A stretch of DNA of 64,000 bases from Haliea alexandrii. GTDB taxonomy: Bacteria; Pseudomonadota; Gammaproteobacteria; Pseudomonadales; Halieaceae. Every line of letters starts with the position of its first letter. Position 1 is the stretch's first letter. The notes below the pieces were generated by a model. The model was given only the letters and a program-made list of their open reading frames with translations, was not told where the DNA came from and did not search any database. The translations under genes were made by a program, and so were the position numbers. The DNA is taken from positions 114,763-178,762 of the forward strand of contig NZ_RFLW01000002.1 of assembly GCF_003719295.1 (NCBI RefSeq). The letters run 5' to 3'. Positions 16,440 through 25,601 of this stretch are shown one piece after another.

Positions 16440-17096
16440 ATGGTTTTGCGATTCACAGGAACAGCGCTTGCGTTGGGCGTGGTGTTGGCGGGTTGCCAGA
16501 GTTTGCCCGAACCGGCGCCGGCGGCGGTCGCCTGCCCCGAGGTGCCGGTGGTGGAATGTCCGGTGTGTCCGTTGCAGGAGTGTCCGGAGCCCAGGGTGCT
16601 CGAGAAAATTGTGCTGCGCCCCGCAGCACCGGCGGCTGTGCCCGTGCGGCCGGAGACCGCCGGGGAACTCGAACTGCCCATCATTGGTGTGTTGGAGTTC
16701 ATTCGTGTGGAACCCTCTGGGCTGACGCTGGAAGCGGTCGTGGACACGGCGAGCGAGCACACCACGATTGCCGCGCGCGATGTGCGTCTATTGGAAAAAG
16801 ACGGCAAGCGGTACGTCAGCTATGTTCTGGTCGACCCTGCCAGCGATGAACAATACGGACTGGAGGCGCCACTCCTGCGCCGGGCCTCGGTGGTTGACGC
16901 GCACGGCGGCAGCGCGCGCAACTACGTCGTCACCATGTGGCTGACCCTGGGTGACAACCGTGCCCGGGTGGAGGTCAGCCTGTCTGAGAATATCGATATG
17001 CCCTATCCCCTGGTGATAGGGCGCAACCTGCTGACTGACATGGCCATTGTCGACGTCAGCCGGCGCCACACGCTCGAGCATCCGGCGGCCCCATGA
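16440..17096 (+). CDS. Retropepsin-like (RimB/PF05618-type) lipoprotein protease
   Basis: A 218-residue predicted lipoprotein (lipobox LAGC, Cys19). Residues about 78-210 match the family annotated as ATP-dependent zinc protease, now regarded as retropepsin-like. The putative catalytic aspartate lies in EAVVDTASEHTTIAAR (Asp102), with the conserved PLVIGRNLLTDM near the C terminus. An unusual linker (residues 31-50) contains four Cys-Pro pairs (Cys32, 40, 43, 48). The gene overlaps the next by four bases and forms a trio with a transglutaminase-like membrane protein and an ATP-grasp ligase. Such trios have been noted in surveys of amide-ligase systems; their biochemical role is not settled. 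Confidence 0.82.
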   Translation: MVLRFTGTALALGVVLAGCQSLPEPAPAAVACPEVPVVECPVCPLQECPEPRVLEKIVLRPAAPAAVPVRPETAGELELPIIGVLEFIRVEPSGLTLEAVVDTASEHTTIAARDVRLLEKDGKRYVSYVLVDPASDEQYGLEAPLLRRASVVDAHGGSARNYVVTMWLTLGDNRARVEVSLSENIDMPYPLVIGRNLLTDMAIVDVSRRHTLEHPAAP

Positions 17097-18616
17097 TTGC
17101 ATCTCGCGCCAAGGTCGGCATCGTTGCCGGTGCATTGATTCTGTTCGGTATTGCGGTCACGGCCTACAAGGTGGTCGGCCTGGACTTGCCGCTGTGGCCG
17201 GGTGAATCCCGTGAAGTGTGGACCATCGAGACGAAAGTGAGTTTCAAGCCGGCCAGCGGGCCGGTCGAGGTGGATCTGGCCCTGCCCTCGGGCCTTGGTG
17301 GCTGGGTGACACTGGAAGAGCATTTTGCCTCTTCCGGGTTTGGTTTCTCCGTTTCCGAGGAAGCCGGTGGCCGAGTGGCGCGGTGGTCGCGGCAGTTACT
17401 CGAGCACCCAACCACACTCTATTACAAGCAGCAGGTGTATCGGGCGCGGCGCGCTCAGCTGCCGGACATGCCTATCGAAACGCCGGATCCGCCGCTGCTG
17501 GAACCTGATCAACAGGCCGCCATGGAGCGTTTTGTGGCAGATCTGCGTGAACGCTCCAGCAGCCCCGCGACGCTGACCGCACTCATGATCCAGGAATTGC
17601 GCAGGCCGCAGCCCAGCCAGGATGCGGAATTCCTGCTTGGCACCTACAGCGATACCCCCCTGCGGGTGATGTTTGACGTGCTGGCCTATGCCGATATCCC
17701 CGCCTATCCCGTGCGCGGTATCGCGCTGCAGGACGGCCGGCGCCGGCAAACACTGAGTAGCCTGCTGCAGGTTTACGACGGCAGCGACTGGGAGGTGTTT
17801 GACCCGGAAACGGGGCAGGCCGGCCTGCCCGAGGATTTCTTCGTTTGGCGTCAGGGCAACGGCGCGGCCCTGCGGGTGCTCGGTGGGCGTGATTCCAGGC
17901 TGGAGTTTGCCCTGGTACGCAACAGCCTGTCAGCGAAAACGGTGGTCAGCATGGAAGAGCGCAGCGATGAATTCGCGCTGCTGGACTTCTCCATTTACGC
18001 CCTGCCGGTGGAGCAGCAGGGGATCTTCAAGGGTATTCTGTTGTTGCCGGTAGCTGCGTTTGTGGTGGTGATGATGCGCGTGCTGGTAGGTATCAAGACT
18101 TCGGGCACGTTCATGCCGGTGTTGATAGCGCTGGCCTTTTTGCAGACCACGCTCTGGGTCGGTCTGGCCATCTTCCTCCTGCTGGTGAGTGTGGGGCTGT
18201 GGATTCGATCCTGGCTCAGCCACCTCAACCTGTTGCTGGTGGCCCGCGTTTCGGCTGTGGTGATTGTAGTGGTGTTACTGATGGCTGCACTGTCACTGAT
18301 CAGCTACAAGCTGGGTGTGGACCAGGCGCTCACGGTCACTTTCTTCCCCACCATTATTCTCTCCTGGACCATCGAGCGCATGTCGATACTCTGGGAAGAA
18401 GAGGGGGGCAGGGAAGTCATGATGCAGGGCGGTGGCAGCCTGTTGGTCGCCGTACTCGCCTATCTCACCATGTCAGTGCCTCTGGTTGAGCACCTCACTT
18501 TCAACTTCCCGGAGCTGTTGATCAGTCTCCTGGGTGTGATTCTACTGACCGGTAAATACACGGGCTACCGCTTGTCCGAGCTCTATCGTTTCCGCGACAT
18601 GGCGCAGATGAAATGA
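17093..18616 (+). CDS. Inactive transglutaminase-like protein fused to seven TM helices (UUP1 family)
   Basis: A 507-residue inner-membrane protein. It has one N-terminal helix (residues 8-28), a periplasmic region of about 240 residues containing a transglutaminase-like fold (PLRVMFDVLAYADIPAYPVRG, then YDGSDWEVFDPETG), and about seven helices from residue 310 to 500. The Cys-His-Asp triad of active transglutaminases is not recognisable: the usual cysteine-bearing helix reads GTYSDTPLRVMFD, and the protein appears to be a non-catalytic receptor-like domain. The ATG overlaps the protease stop (ATGA) and its own TGA overlaps the ATP-grasp start. Confidence 0.85.
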   Translation: MIASRAKVGIVAGALILFGIAVTAYKVVGLDLPLWPGESREVWTIETKVSFKPASGPVEVDLALPSGLGGWVTLEEHFASSGFGFSVSEEAGGRVARWSRQLLEHPTTLYYKQQVYRARRAQLPDMPIETPDPPLLEPDQQAAMERFVADLRERSSSPATLTALMIQELRRPQPSQDAEFLLGTYSDTPLRVMFDVLAYADIPAYPVRGIALQDGRRRQTLSSLLQVYDGSDWEVFDPETGQAGLPEDFFVWRQGNGAALRVLGGRDSRLEFALVRNSLSAKTVVSMEERSDEFALLDFSIYALPVEQQGIFKGILLLPVAAFVVVMMRVLVGIKTSGTFMPVLIALAFLQTTLWVGLAIFLLLVSVGLWIRSWLSHLNLLLVARVSAVVIVVVLLMAALSLISYKLGVDQALTVTFFPTIILSWTIERMSILWEEEGGREVMMQGGGSLLVAVLAYLTMSVPLVEHLTFNFPELLISLLGVILLTGKYTGYRLSELYRFRDMAQMK

Positions 18617-19608
18617 TCAAGCTGGTGAAACCCTCTGTGCTGCGTGAGCGTGGCATTCTCGGTATGAACAGGCGCAACCTGACGTTTATCGGCGCGAATA
18701 ATCCGCGGCGTAATTACCAGCTCGTGGACAACAAGTTGCTCACCAAAAAAGCCGCGCTGGAGCGCAACGTGGTGGTGCCCGAGCTGTACGGGGTGATCGA
18801 GCATCAGTTCCAGATCAACCGGATGCTGGAGATGCTCGAGGGTCGTGAGGCGTTCGTTATCAAGCCGGTGCAGGGCAGCGGTGGCAAGGGTATTCTGGTG
18901 ATTACCTCGCGTGATGGCGACCACTTTGTAAAGTCCAGCGGCGGCGTGATCGATGACCGCGACCTGCGCCGGCACACGTCGAACATCCTGGCCGGCTTGC
19001 ACAGCCTCGGCGGACGCAACGACGCGGCCATGATCGAGGCACTGATCGACTTCAATCCGCTGCTCGCGGCATACAGCTGCGAAGGTGTGCCTGATATTCG
19101 GGTGATTGTTTTTCGCGGTGTGCCGGTGATGGCGATGATGCGCTGCGCGACACACGCCTCGGACGGCAAGGCGAATCTGCATCAGGGTGCCGTGGGTGTG
19201 GGCCTGGATATTGGCGAGGGCTTCAGTATCGCTGCGGTACAGCACGGCAGCCTGGTCACCCATCACCCGGATACAGGCGCGTGTTTCAAGTCGCTGCGGC
19301 TGCCGGATTGGGATGCCATTCTCGACCTTGCAGCCAGCTGTGCAGAAATGACGGGGCTGGGTTATCTCGGCGCAGACATCGTGCTGGACCGCACGCGTGG
19401 GCCGATGTTGCTGGAGCTGAACGCCCGGCCCGGGTTGGCGATTCAGGTAGCCAACCAGGAGGGCCTGATTCATCGCCTCGGTATTGCGGCGGAGATTGCC
19501 CGCACTGCAGCGGATCACGACGCGCGCATCCGCGAGGCCAAACTGCGCTTTCATCGCCCCGAAGCCGTGTTGCAGGCCTCTGACAGCGCGGCGACGGCCG
19601 CGAGCTGA
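18613..19608 (+). CDS. Alpha-L-glutamate ligase-like ATP-grasp protein
   Basis: A 331-residue cytoplasmic ATP-grasp enzyme. The N terminus ([20 protein letters not shown]) is characteristic of the 'alpha-L-glutamate ligase-like' family. The ATP-binding core shows [17 protein letters not shown] and the metal-binding C-terminal motif [20 protein letters not shown]. The family forms peptide or amide bonds through acyl-phosphate intermediates; RimK and glutathione synthetase are relatives. The start overlaps the transglutaminase-like gene by four bases. The substrate is unknown, but the partners suggest modification and export-side processing of an envelope peptide or metabolite, which is inference. 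Confidence 0.85.
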   Translation: MIKLVKPSVLRERGILGMNRRNLTFIGANNPRRNYQLVDNKLLTKKAALERNVVVPELYGVIEHQFQINRMLEMLEGREAFVIKPVQGSGGKGILVITSRDGDHFVKSSGGVIDDRDLRRHTSNILAGLHSLGGRNDAAMIEALIDFNPLLAAYSCEGVPDIRVIVFRGVPVMAMMRCATHASDGKANLHQGAVGVGLDIGEGFSIAAVQHGSLVTHHPDTGACFKSLRLPDWDAILDLAASCAEMTGLGYLGADIVLDRTRGPMLLELNARPGLAIQVANQEGLIHRLGIAAEIARTAADHDARIREAKLRFHRPEAVLQASDSAATAAS

Positions 19609-19622
19609 CCACCCGGGCAAAC

Positions 19623-19650
19623 TTGCATTCAGCTCGCATTCGCGTACCAT
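19623..19650 (+). promoter_or_regulatory. Candidate rhlE promoter
   Basis: TTGCAT (19623-19628) and TACCAT (19645-19650) are spaced by 16 bases, about 100 bases upstream of the rhlE ATG. The hexamers match the sigma70 consensus at 4/6 each, so the assignment is tentative. A long leader would fit a cold-inducible helicase gene. Confidence 0.3.
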
Positions 19651-19747
19651 CCGCTGCGCACCCGCTGACGGTGCTCGTCCGCGTCAGCATTACTCCGCCA
19701 GACATTGCCATTTTTCTGTCGACGTATTTATCCAGAGATTGCTGACC

Positions 19748-21010
19748 ATGACTTTTGATTCTCTCGGGCTGTCCGCCAGCCTGCTGCGTGCTGTTGCCGA
19801 CCAGGGTTACGCAAGCCCTTCACCCATTCAGGCGAAAGCCATTCCGCTGATCCTTGCAGGCAGGGATGTCATGGCCGCCGCACAAACCGGTACCGGTAAA
19901 ACCGCGGCGTTCACGTTGCCACTGTTGCAGCGCCTTGCCGGAGGCCCGCGTGCGCAGGCCAACCGCTGTCGCGCCCTGGTGCTGACGCCTACCCGTGAAT
20001 TGGCCGCACAGGTGCAGGAAAGCGTGCGCGACTACGGCAAGTACGATGGCTATCGTTCCGCTGTCGTTTTTGGCGGCGTGAACATCACTCCGCAAATCGC
20101 GCAGCTGAAGCGCGGTGTCGACGTGCTGGTCGCCACCCCGGGCCGTTTGCTCGACCTCCATGGGCAGGGTTTTGTGGACTTCCGCGACCTGCAAATGCTG
20201 GTGCTCGATGAGGCTGACCGCATGCTGGACATGGGCTTTATTCACGATATCCGCCGTATCGTCAAATTGCTGCCCGTAAAGCGCCAGACGCTGATGTTTT
20301 CCGCCACTTTTTCCACCCAGATTACGCAATTGGCACAGGGCTACATGCAGAGCCCGGTCAAGGTAGAGGTCAGTCCGCCGAATGCCACGGCCGAAACAGT
20401 GCAGCAGTGGGTGTACCCGGTGGACAAGAAGCGCAAGCCCGAGCTGTTGAGCCACCTGATACACGCCAACAACTGGGACCAGGTGCTGGTGTTTACGCGT
20501 ACCAAGCACGGTGCCAACAAACTGAGTCAGCAGCTTGAGAAGAACGGTATCCGGGCGGTTGCCATTCACGGCAACAAGAGCCAGAACGCGCGCACCCGAG
20601 CCCTCGGCGACTTCAAGCAGGGGCGGGTACAGGCCCTGGTGGCTACCGATATTGCGGCACGGGGTCTGGATATTGAGCAGTTGCCGCAGGTGGTCAACTT
20701 CGACCTGCCCAACATCGCGGAAGACTACGTGCATCGCATCGGCCGTACCGGGCGCGCCGGCGCGGCCGGACAGGCCTATTCGCTGGTCAGCGCCGACGAG
20801 GCGGATTACCTGTACGGCATTGAACGCCTGATCCGCAAAACATTGCCGCGGGAAGAGGTGGAGGACTTCGAGCCCGAGCACTCGGTTCCGCAGGGTCGCC
20901 CGACAGCGGCCCGTCCGGCGCAGGCCCGCCCGGCTAAGGCCCGCCCGGCGCAGGCCCGCCCGGCTAAGGGGCGCCCGGCTAAGGCCCGCCCGGCGCGCTT
21001 GCGCCGGTAA
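19748..21010 (+). CDS. rhlE: DEAD-box ATP-dependent RNA helicase RhlE
   Basis: RhlE unwinds RNA duplexes and acts in ribosome assembly and RNA decay. The 420-residue protein starts with the Q motif ([17 protein letters not shown]), then AQTGTGKT (motif I), PTRELAAQ (Ia), [11 protein letters not shown] (II), SATFS (III) and [10 protein letters not shown] (VI). The C terminus after residue 380 is a basic low-complexity tail built from Ala-Arg-Pro-(Ala)-(Gln/Lys) repeats, likely an RNA-binding extension. The ATG at 19748 (MTFDSLGLS) is the family start; the open frame continues upstream into unrelated sequence. The assignment within the DEAD-box family rests on the N-terminal motif and tail. Confidence 0.93.
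   Translation: MTFDSLGLSASLLRAVADQGYASPSPIQAKAIPLILAGRDVMAAAQTGTGKTAAFTLPLLQRLAGGPRAQANRCRALVLTPTRELAAQVQESVRDYGKYDGYRSAVVFGGVNITPQIAQLKRGVDVLVATPGRLLDLHGQGFVDFRDLQMLVLDEADRMLDMGFIHDIRRIVKLLPVKRQTLMFSATFSTQITQLAQGYMQSPVKVEVSPPNATAETVQQWVYPVDKKRKPELLSHLIHANNWDQVLVFTRTKHGANKLSQQLEKNGIRAVAIHGNKSQNARTRALGDFKQGRVQALVATDIAARGLDIEQLPQVVNFDLPNIAEDYVHRIGRTGRAGAAGQAYSLVSADEADYLYGIERLIRKTLPREEVEDFEPEHSVPQGRPTAARPAQARPAKARPAQARPAKGRPAKARPARLRR
20905..20997 (+). repeat. 15-bp repeats in the rhlE tail encoding (A)RPA(Q/K)A
   Basis: Six to seven copies of a 15-base unit of the form GCCCGCCCGGCTAAG or GCCCGCCCGGCGCAG encode [11 protein letters not shown] 30-base segment made of one Q unit and one K unit is repeated exactly, so copy-number change by slippage or recombination is likely. 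Confidence 0.85.
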
Positions 21011-21078
21011 CACGATTGCTGTAATTCTGTGCGCTCTAACGATGCATGCTGCCTGCAGCATTCCCCACGGAGCACACA

Positions 21079-22806
21079 ATGACCGATCATCCTCAACTGC
21101 GTCGCCGCACCCTCGTCAAGGGGATCGCGGCGGCATCGCTGTTGCCGCTCTTGGGCGGCAATCTTGTGGGCTGCTCAGACAGCACGGACGCCCCGCCCGC
21201 GCCGGAAGGTGTGGCCGCTGATTTCAATCACGGGGTTGCCTCCGGCGATCCGCTCACTGATCGCGTCATCATCTGGACGCGTGTTACCCCCCGTGAACCG
21301 GGCTTTGTGACGGTCGAGTGGGAGGTCGCCAGTGATGATGGCTTCGCCGATATCGTTGCCAGTGGGGTTGGCAACACCGATGAAGCGGTGGATTTCACGC
21401 TGAAGGCCGACGTCACCGGCCTCGCGGCCGGTACGACCTATTACTACCGTTTCCGCGTAGGTGACGTCCTCTCCCCTGCAGCGCGGACGCGCACGGCGCC
21501 CTCAGGTGCGACCGCAAGCGCGGCGTTTGCCGTTGTCTCCTGCTCCAATTACCCGGCAGGCTACTTCAATGTTTATCGTGAGGTGGCGGCACAGCCGGTG
21601 GACGCGGTGTTGCATCTGGGGGATTACATCTACGAATACGCCCCTGGCGGCTATGCCAGTGCCAACGCCGAGGCTCTGGGCCGCGTGGTAGAGCCCGCCA
21701 GCGAACTGTTCAGCCTTGCGGACTATCGGGGCCGCTACGCACAGTACCGCACCGACCCCGACTTGCAGGCGGCACATGGGGCACACCCGTTTATCGTGGT
21801 CTGGGACGACCATGAAATCGCCAACGATGCCTGGCGTGAAGGTGCGGAGAATCACGATCCGGCTACCGAAGGCGAATACTCCGAGCGCCGCGCCGCGGCG
21901 ATTCAGGCCTGGTACGAGTGGTTGCCTGTGCGCCCCCCGGCCAGTGAGCAGGAGATCATCTACCGTCGCCTGCCCTACGGCGACCTCGTGGACCTGATTA
22001 TGCTGGATACCCGTGTGATTGGGCGCGACCGTCAGTTCGTGTATCCGGATTTCGTCAGTGGTGGCCGCATCGATATCGACGCAACGCGTGCAGCCAGCAA
22101 CGCCGCAGACCGCACCCTGCTCGGTGCGGAGCAGCTCGCCTGGCTGGAAACGCAACTGATCGACTCCAGTGCGCGCTGGCAAGTGCTGGGCCAGCAGGTG
22201 CTGATGGCGCGCTACCTGTTGCCTGCACCCATCCTGGAAGCGCTGGAACCGAGTATCAGTGGCGGCGATGCACTCGCTGCCGGCACTGCGGCGGTGCTCG
22301 CCGCGGTCGCTGCCAAGAACAAAACGCCCGAAGAGCGCACCGTGGAAGAGCAGGCGCTGCTGGATTCTGCCGTGCCCTATAACCTTGACGCCTGGGACGG
22401 TTACGCCTTTGAACGTGACCGCGTGCTGGAAGTGGCGCGCCAGATGAACAGCCGACTCGTCGCTCTCGCTGGTGACACGCACAACGCCTGGGCGTCACAG
22501 CTGGTGGCGAGCACCGGCGAGGTGGTAGGTGTTGAGCTGGCGACCGCGAGTGTCAGTTCTCCCGGGTTGGAGGCCGTGCTTGGGGTTGATGCCGCGGGGC
22601 TGTTTTCGCCGCTCATTGCCACCCTGGTCGATGACCTCGTGTATGCCAACCTCATTGATCGCGGGTATCTGGTCACAATGTTCAGCCAGGATACGGTCAC
22701 TGCCGAGTGGCGCTATGTCTCAACCATTGACTCGCAGGACTACAGCGAGAAAACGGCTGCCTTCAGGCAACAGGTGGTGCAGCGCAGTGACCTCCTGTTG
22801 ACTTGA
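21079..22806 (+). CDS. PhoD-family alkaline phosphatase/phosphodiesterase, Tat-exported
   Basis: A 575-residue metallophosphatase. The N terminus has a twin-arginine signal ([18 protein letters not shown]) followed by a GCSDS segment, so it is probably exported folded and possibly lipidated. Residues 50-150 form the PhoD N-terminal beta domain (FNHGVASGDPLTDRVIIWTR), and the metal centre includes VLHLGDYIYEY, WDDHEIANDAW and the late ALAGDTHNAWAS. The family hydrolyses phosphomonoesters and diesters in the periplasm or outside the cell using Ca2+/Fe3+. The ATG at 21079 has a GGAG ribosome binding site. A phosphate-regulated promoter is not evident. Confidence 0.9.
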   Translation: MTDHPQLRRRTLVKGIAAASLLPLLGGNLVGCSDSTDAPPAPEGVAADFNHGVASGDPLTDRVIIWTRVTPREPGFVTVEWEVASDDGFADIVASGVGNTDEAVDFTLKADVTGLAAGTTYYYRFRVGDVLSPAARTRTAPSGATASAAFAVVSCSNYPAGYFNVYREVAAQPVDAVLHLGDYIYEYAPGGYASANAEALGRVVEPASELFSLADYRGRYAQYRTDPDLQAAHGAHPFIVVWDDHEIANDAWREGAENHDPATEGEYSERRAAAIQAWYEWLPVRPPASEQEIIYRRLPYGDLVDLIMLDTRVIGRDRQFVYPDFVSGGRIDIDATRAASNAADRTLLGAEQLAWLETQLIDSSARWQVLGQQVLMARYLLPAPILEALEPSISGGDALAAGTAAVLAAVAAKNKTPEERTVEEQALLDSAVPYNLDAWDGYAFERDRVLEVARQMNSRLVALAGDTHNAWASQLVASTGEVVGVELATASVSSPGLEAVLGVDAAGLFSPLIATLVDDLVYANLIDRGYLVTMFSQDTVTAEWRYVSTIDSQDYSEKTAAFRQQVVQRSDLLLT

Positions 22807-22867
22807 GCAGTCCGCCACCAATCCCATTGCGTATATTACGTACTGTTGTTTGTCGTGAGAGGAAATC

Positions 22868-23233
22868 ATGAAGCGTGTTGCCTGCCTGTTGCTGCCGGCC
22901 CTGTTGTTGACCCTTGCCGGTTGCGCCCAGTACGAAAACCGTCGCGGCGTCGAAGTGGGTTGGACAGATGCCTACATGCAAAGCCTGCAGCCCGGCGTCA
23001 CCACCCGTGCCGAGGTCATGGCCACTCTGGGGCCGCCGTCACAGGTTATCGCGCTTGAAGGTGAGTCCATTCTTTACTACCTGTTTGAACGCTCCGATGG
23101 TGAGGGCATCGTCTTGGTGCTCTACAACCGCATGCAGATCGACACGCACTACGATCGCGCTATCTTCTTCTTTGATGAGGACGGCCTGTTGACTGATGCT
23201 TCCAGCCGCATTGCCGACACCGACAATGGCTAG
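22868..23233 (+). CDS. BamE/SmpA-like small lipoprotein
   Basis: A 121-residue lipoprotein (MKRVACLLLPALLLTLAGC, lipobox LAGC). The mature part reads QSLQPGVTTRAEVMATLGPP, the characteristic turn of the SmpA/OmlA fold in which a helix 'TRAEVMATLG' precedes the beta sheet, followed by ESILYYLFER. The true BamE is usually encoded elsewhere near fur or recN, so this is more likely a paralogue of unknown function. A GAGAGG ribosome binding site precedes the ATG. Its stop lies within the start region of the next lipoprotein gene. Confidence 0.75.
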   Translation: MKRVACLLLPALLLTLAGCAQYENRRGVEVGWTDAYMQSLQPGVTTRAEVMATLGPPSQVIALEGESILYYLFERSDGEGIVLVLYNRMQIDTHYDRAIFFFDEDGLLTDASSRIADTDNG

Positions 23234-23825
23234 GCTTCTCCGGGCTTTGCTGGTGCCCCTGATGTTCGCCCTCGGTGGCTGCACACAGTGGCATTACACC
23301 CTGGGCGAGGCGTTGCCCGGCGCAGCGTCGCGTCTTGCCACGGAAACGGGCATCGACAGTCGCGAGGTGCTCGCGCGTCTGGGGCCGCCGCTGCGCGTGT
23401 CTGCCATTCCCGGCGGTTACGTTCTGGGTTGGGAGTCCTGGCAGGTTACGGAGAATGTCCTCGGCTTCAGCCTGGGCGCGCTGGGGGTGGACTTCCTGTC
23501 CATTGATATCGGCCGTGCCGACACACGCAATGAAGCGCTGTTGCTGACGTTTGCCAGTGATCATCGCCTGACCGGCGGCAGCTGGCATGGACGCGAAGAC
23601 AGCGTGGGTGGTGGGCGCTCAGTGCAGCCGCTGGTTGGCCTGGTGCCGGTGGTGGACGTTGACGACATCACCGAGCGCCTGCCACAGCACAACTGGGGTC
23701 GCGCCGCGCTGGAGCCTTTACCCATCGGCTTGAATCGCGCTCAGCGTCCGGATATGGGGCAGGGCGGCGTGGCCCAACGCGCCACACCAACCGGCACCGG
23801 CCAGCAGGCGCTTGAGTTGCGCTGA
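23226..23825 (+). CDS. Second BamE-like lipoprotein, hypothetical
   Basis: A 199-residue predicted lipoprotein; the signal MARLLRALLVPLMFALGGC ends in lipobox LGGC. The segment TGIDSREVLARLGPPLRVSA parallels the TTRAEVMATLGPPSQVIA segment of the preceding gene, so the two appear to be diverged paralogues. The C-terminal 70 residues (LVGLVPVVDVDDITERLPQH and beyond) are an unconserved extension. The ATG at 23226 overlaps the upstream gene by eight bases, so translation is coupled. The function is unknown. Confidence 0.7.
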   Translation: MARLLRALLVPLMFALGGCTQWHYTLGEALPGAASRLATETGIDSREVLARLGPPLRVSAIPGGYVLGWESWQVTENVLGFSLGALGVDFLSIDIGRADTRNEALLLTFASDHRLTGGSWHGREDSVGGGRSVQPLVGLVPVVDVDDITERLPQHNWGRAALEPLPIGLNRAQRPDMGQGGVAQRATPTGTGQQALELR

Positions 23826-23847
23826 GAACGAATTTGCTGGTATCCCT

Positions 23848-23871
23848 CGTCCGGTTTTGTAAACTGGGACG
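23848..23871. promoter_or_regulatory. Imperfect palindrome upstream of the acyl-CoA synthetase gene
   Basis: Outer arms CGTCC (23848-23852) and GGACG (23867-23871) and inner arms TTT and AAA are symmetric; 16 of 24 positions are palindromic. It lies 28 bases before the ATG of the AMP-dependent ligase, where a fatty-acid-responsive regulator could bind. It does not fit the FadR or PsrA consensus closely. Confidence 0.35.
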
Positions 23872-23898
23872 GACAAAATAAGTAGAGAGGGCACCATT

Positions 23899-25572
23899 AT
23901 GCAGGCTGATACGCTCGACAAACTCCTCGCTCACTGGGCGCGGGAAACGCCTGACAGGGTCTGGCTCAAGGATTTGCTGCCCGAGGGTTCCCGGGATGTC
24001 ACCTGGAGCGAGGCTGCCGCGACCGTCAACGCCATGGCGGCGATGTTGGAGCATCACTTCGGGCATGGCGAGCGCATATCGCTGCTGTCACGCAATTGCG
24101 CGCACTGGTTTCTCGCTGATCTCGCCATCATCAACTCAGGCAATGTCACGGTGAGCATGTTCTCTACCTTGCCGGCGTCGACCGCCCAGTACATCATGGA
24201 TTTTACCGAGACCCGTGTCCTGATTGTGGGTGAAACCAGCAACTGGCAAGCGGTGCGAAAGGTGCTGCCGGAAGGGATTACACTGATAACCTTGCCCGGC
24301 GTGGAGCTGGAAGAGCCGCACCTGCGTTGGGAGTCGCTACTCGCGGAGTGGCAGGGCAAGGCCCCCGGTTATCGCTGCCAGCCCGATGATGTGATCTCGC
24401 TGGTTTTCACCTCAGGCACGACCGGCTTGCCCAAGGGCGTCATCCAGACACACCGCAGCAACCTCGTTCCCATCACACGGTTTCGTAATTTCTTCGGCAC
24501 GCGCGATGAAGCACGTTACTTCTCCTATCTGCCGCTTCCCCACATCGCCGAGCGCCAGATCGTCGAGTTCTCATCCCTGACCTGTTGTGGTGAGGTGAGC
24601 TTCAACCAGAGCCTGGAAACCCTGGCGGCAGATCTGCAACGTACCCGTCCGCACATGTTTTTCGGTCCACCGCGTGTCTGGGAGCAGTTGAAGCAGGCGG
24701 TCGTTGCCAAGTTTGGCGGCAACGAGGCGCTGGAGCAGGCACTGCAGCAAGATGAGGAAGGTATCGGCCGCTTGATTCTCGAGGGACTGGGACTGGACCA
24801 GGTGGAGTATTGCCTGGTGGCTGCCGCGCCCACGCCGCCGTCATTGATCGAGTGGTGGCAGCGGCTGGGGCTGATTCTTATGGAGGGCTTCGGTCAGACT
24901 GAGGCCATGGGGGTGATTGCCAGTGGTCACGACTCACGCCGCATCGGTTCCATCGGCAAGCCCGTTGGCGAGGTAGAGTTTCGTATTACTGAGGAAGGCG
25001 AACTGGTAGTCCGCGCTGACGGCTGCACGCCGGGGTATTACAAGCAACCGGACAAGACCGCCGAGCTGATCCGCGATGGCTGGTTGCACACCGGCGACAA
25101 GGCACGGGTGGACGAGGACGGCTTCGTTTACCTCACGGGCCGCGTGAAAGAGTATTTCAAGACCATTCAGGGCAAGTTTGTGGCACCGCCCCCCATTGAA
25201 GGGGCATTCGCCAAGAACCCCCACACCGAGCAACACTGCCTGCTGGGGCGTGGTTTCTCCAAGACGGTGATGGTTGCCGTGCTCAACGATGCAGCTCGGC
25301 AGTTGGCCGAAGCCTCACGCGAGCAGGCAGAAGCGGAGATCGCCGAGGCGATACATCAGGCGGTACAGAGCATCAACGAGGCCGTCGAGAAGCACGCCCG
25401 CATCGGTGCCGTGATCCTTTCCCGGGAGGAGTGGACGATCGACAACGAGGTGCTCACGCCAACGCTGAAGATTCGCCGCGAAAAAGTCGAGGAACGCTAC
25501 GGAGAGCTTGCCGAAGGTCTTGCCCGCAGTGCGGCAGAGCAGCGTGAAGTCCTGCTGCACTGGGCGGACTGA
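23899..25572 (+). CDS. AMP-dependent long-chain acyl-CoA synthetase-like enzyme
   Basis: This 557-residue cytoplasmic enzyme activates a carboxylic acid as acyl-AMP and transfers it to CoA. The P-loop FTSGTTGLPKG is at residues 170-180, followed by the long-chain type YFSYLPLPHIAERQ, MEGFGQTEAMG and the late WLHTGDKARVDEDGFVYLTGR / KEYFKTIQGKFVAPPPIE motifs of the eukaryote-like FACL branch. The catalytic lysine near the C terminus is expected in LTPTLKIRREK. A strong GAGAGGG ribosome binding site precedes the ATG. The chain-length preference cannot be read from sequence. Confidence 0.9.
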   Translation: MQADTLDKLLAHWARETPDRVWLKDLLPEGSRDVTWSEAAATVNAMAAMLEHHFGHGERISLLSRNCAHWFLADLAIINSGNVTVSMFSTLPASTAQYIMDFTETRVLIVGETSNWQAVRKVLPEGITLITLPGVELEEPHLRWESLLAEWQGKAPGYRCQPDDVISLVFTSGTTGLPKGVIQTHRSNLVPITRFRNFFGTRDEARYFSYLPLPHIAERQIVEFSSLTCCGEVSFNQSLETLAADLQRTRPHMFFGPPRVWEQLKQAVVAKFGGNEALEQALQQDEEGIGRLILEGLGLDQVEYCLVAAAPTPPSLIEWWQRLGLILMEGFGQTEAMGVIASGHDSRRIGSIGKPVGEVEFRITEEGELVVRADGCTPGYYKQPDKTAELIRDGWLHTGDKARVDEDGFVYLTGRVKEYFKTIQGKFVAPPPIEGAFAKNPHTEQHCLLGRGFSKTVMVAVLNDAARQLAEASREQAEAEIAEAIHQAVQSINEAVEKHARIGAVILSREEWTIDNEVLTPTLKIRREKVEERYGELAEGLARSAAEQREVLLHWAD

Positions 25573-25601
25573 GGCCCCACGGTGCCCGCCGTGGCGCCGG
25601 G

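Noticed and set aside
25577-25594. CCACGG...CCGTGG hairpin as terminator between convergent genes
   Set aside because: The stem is six base pairs without any T-run on either strand; left unannotated as terminator.
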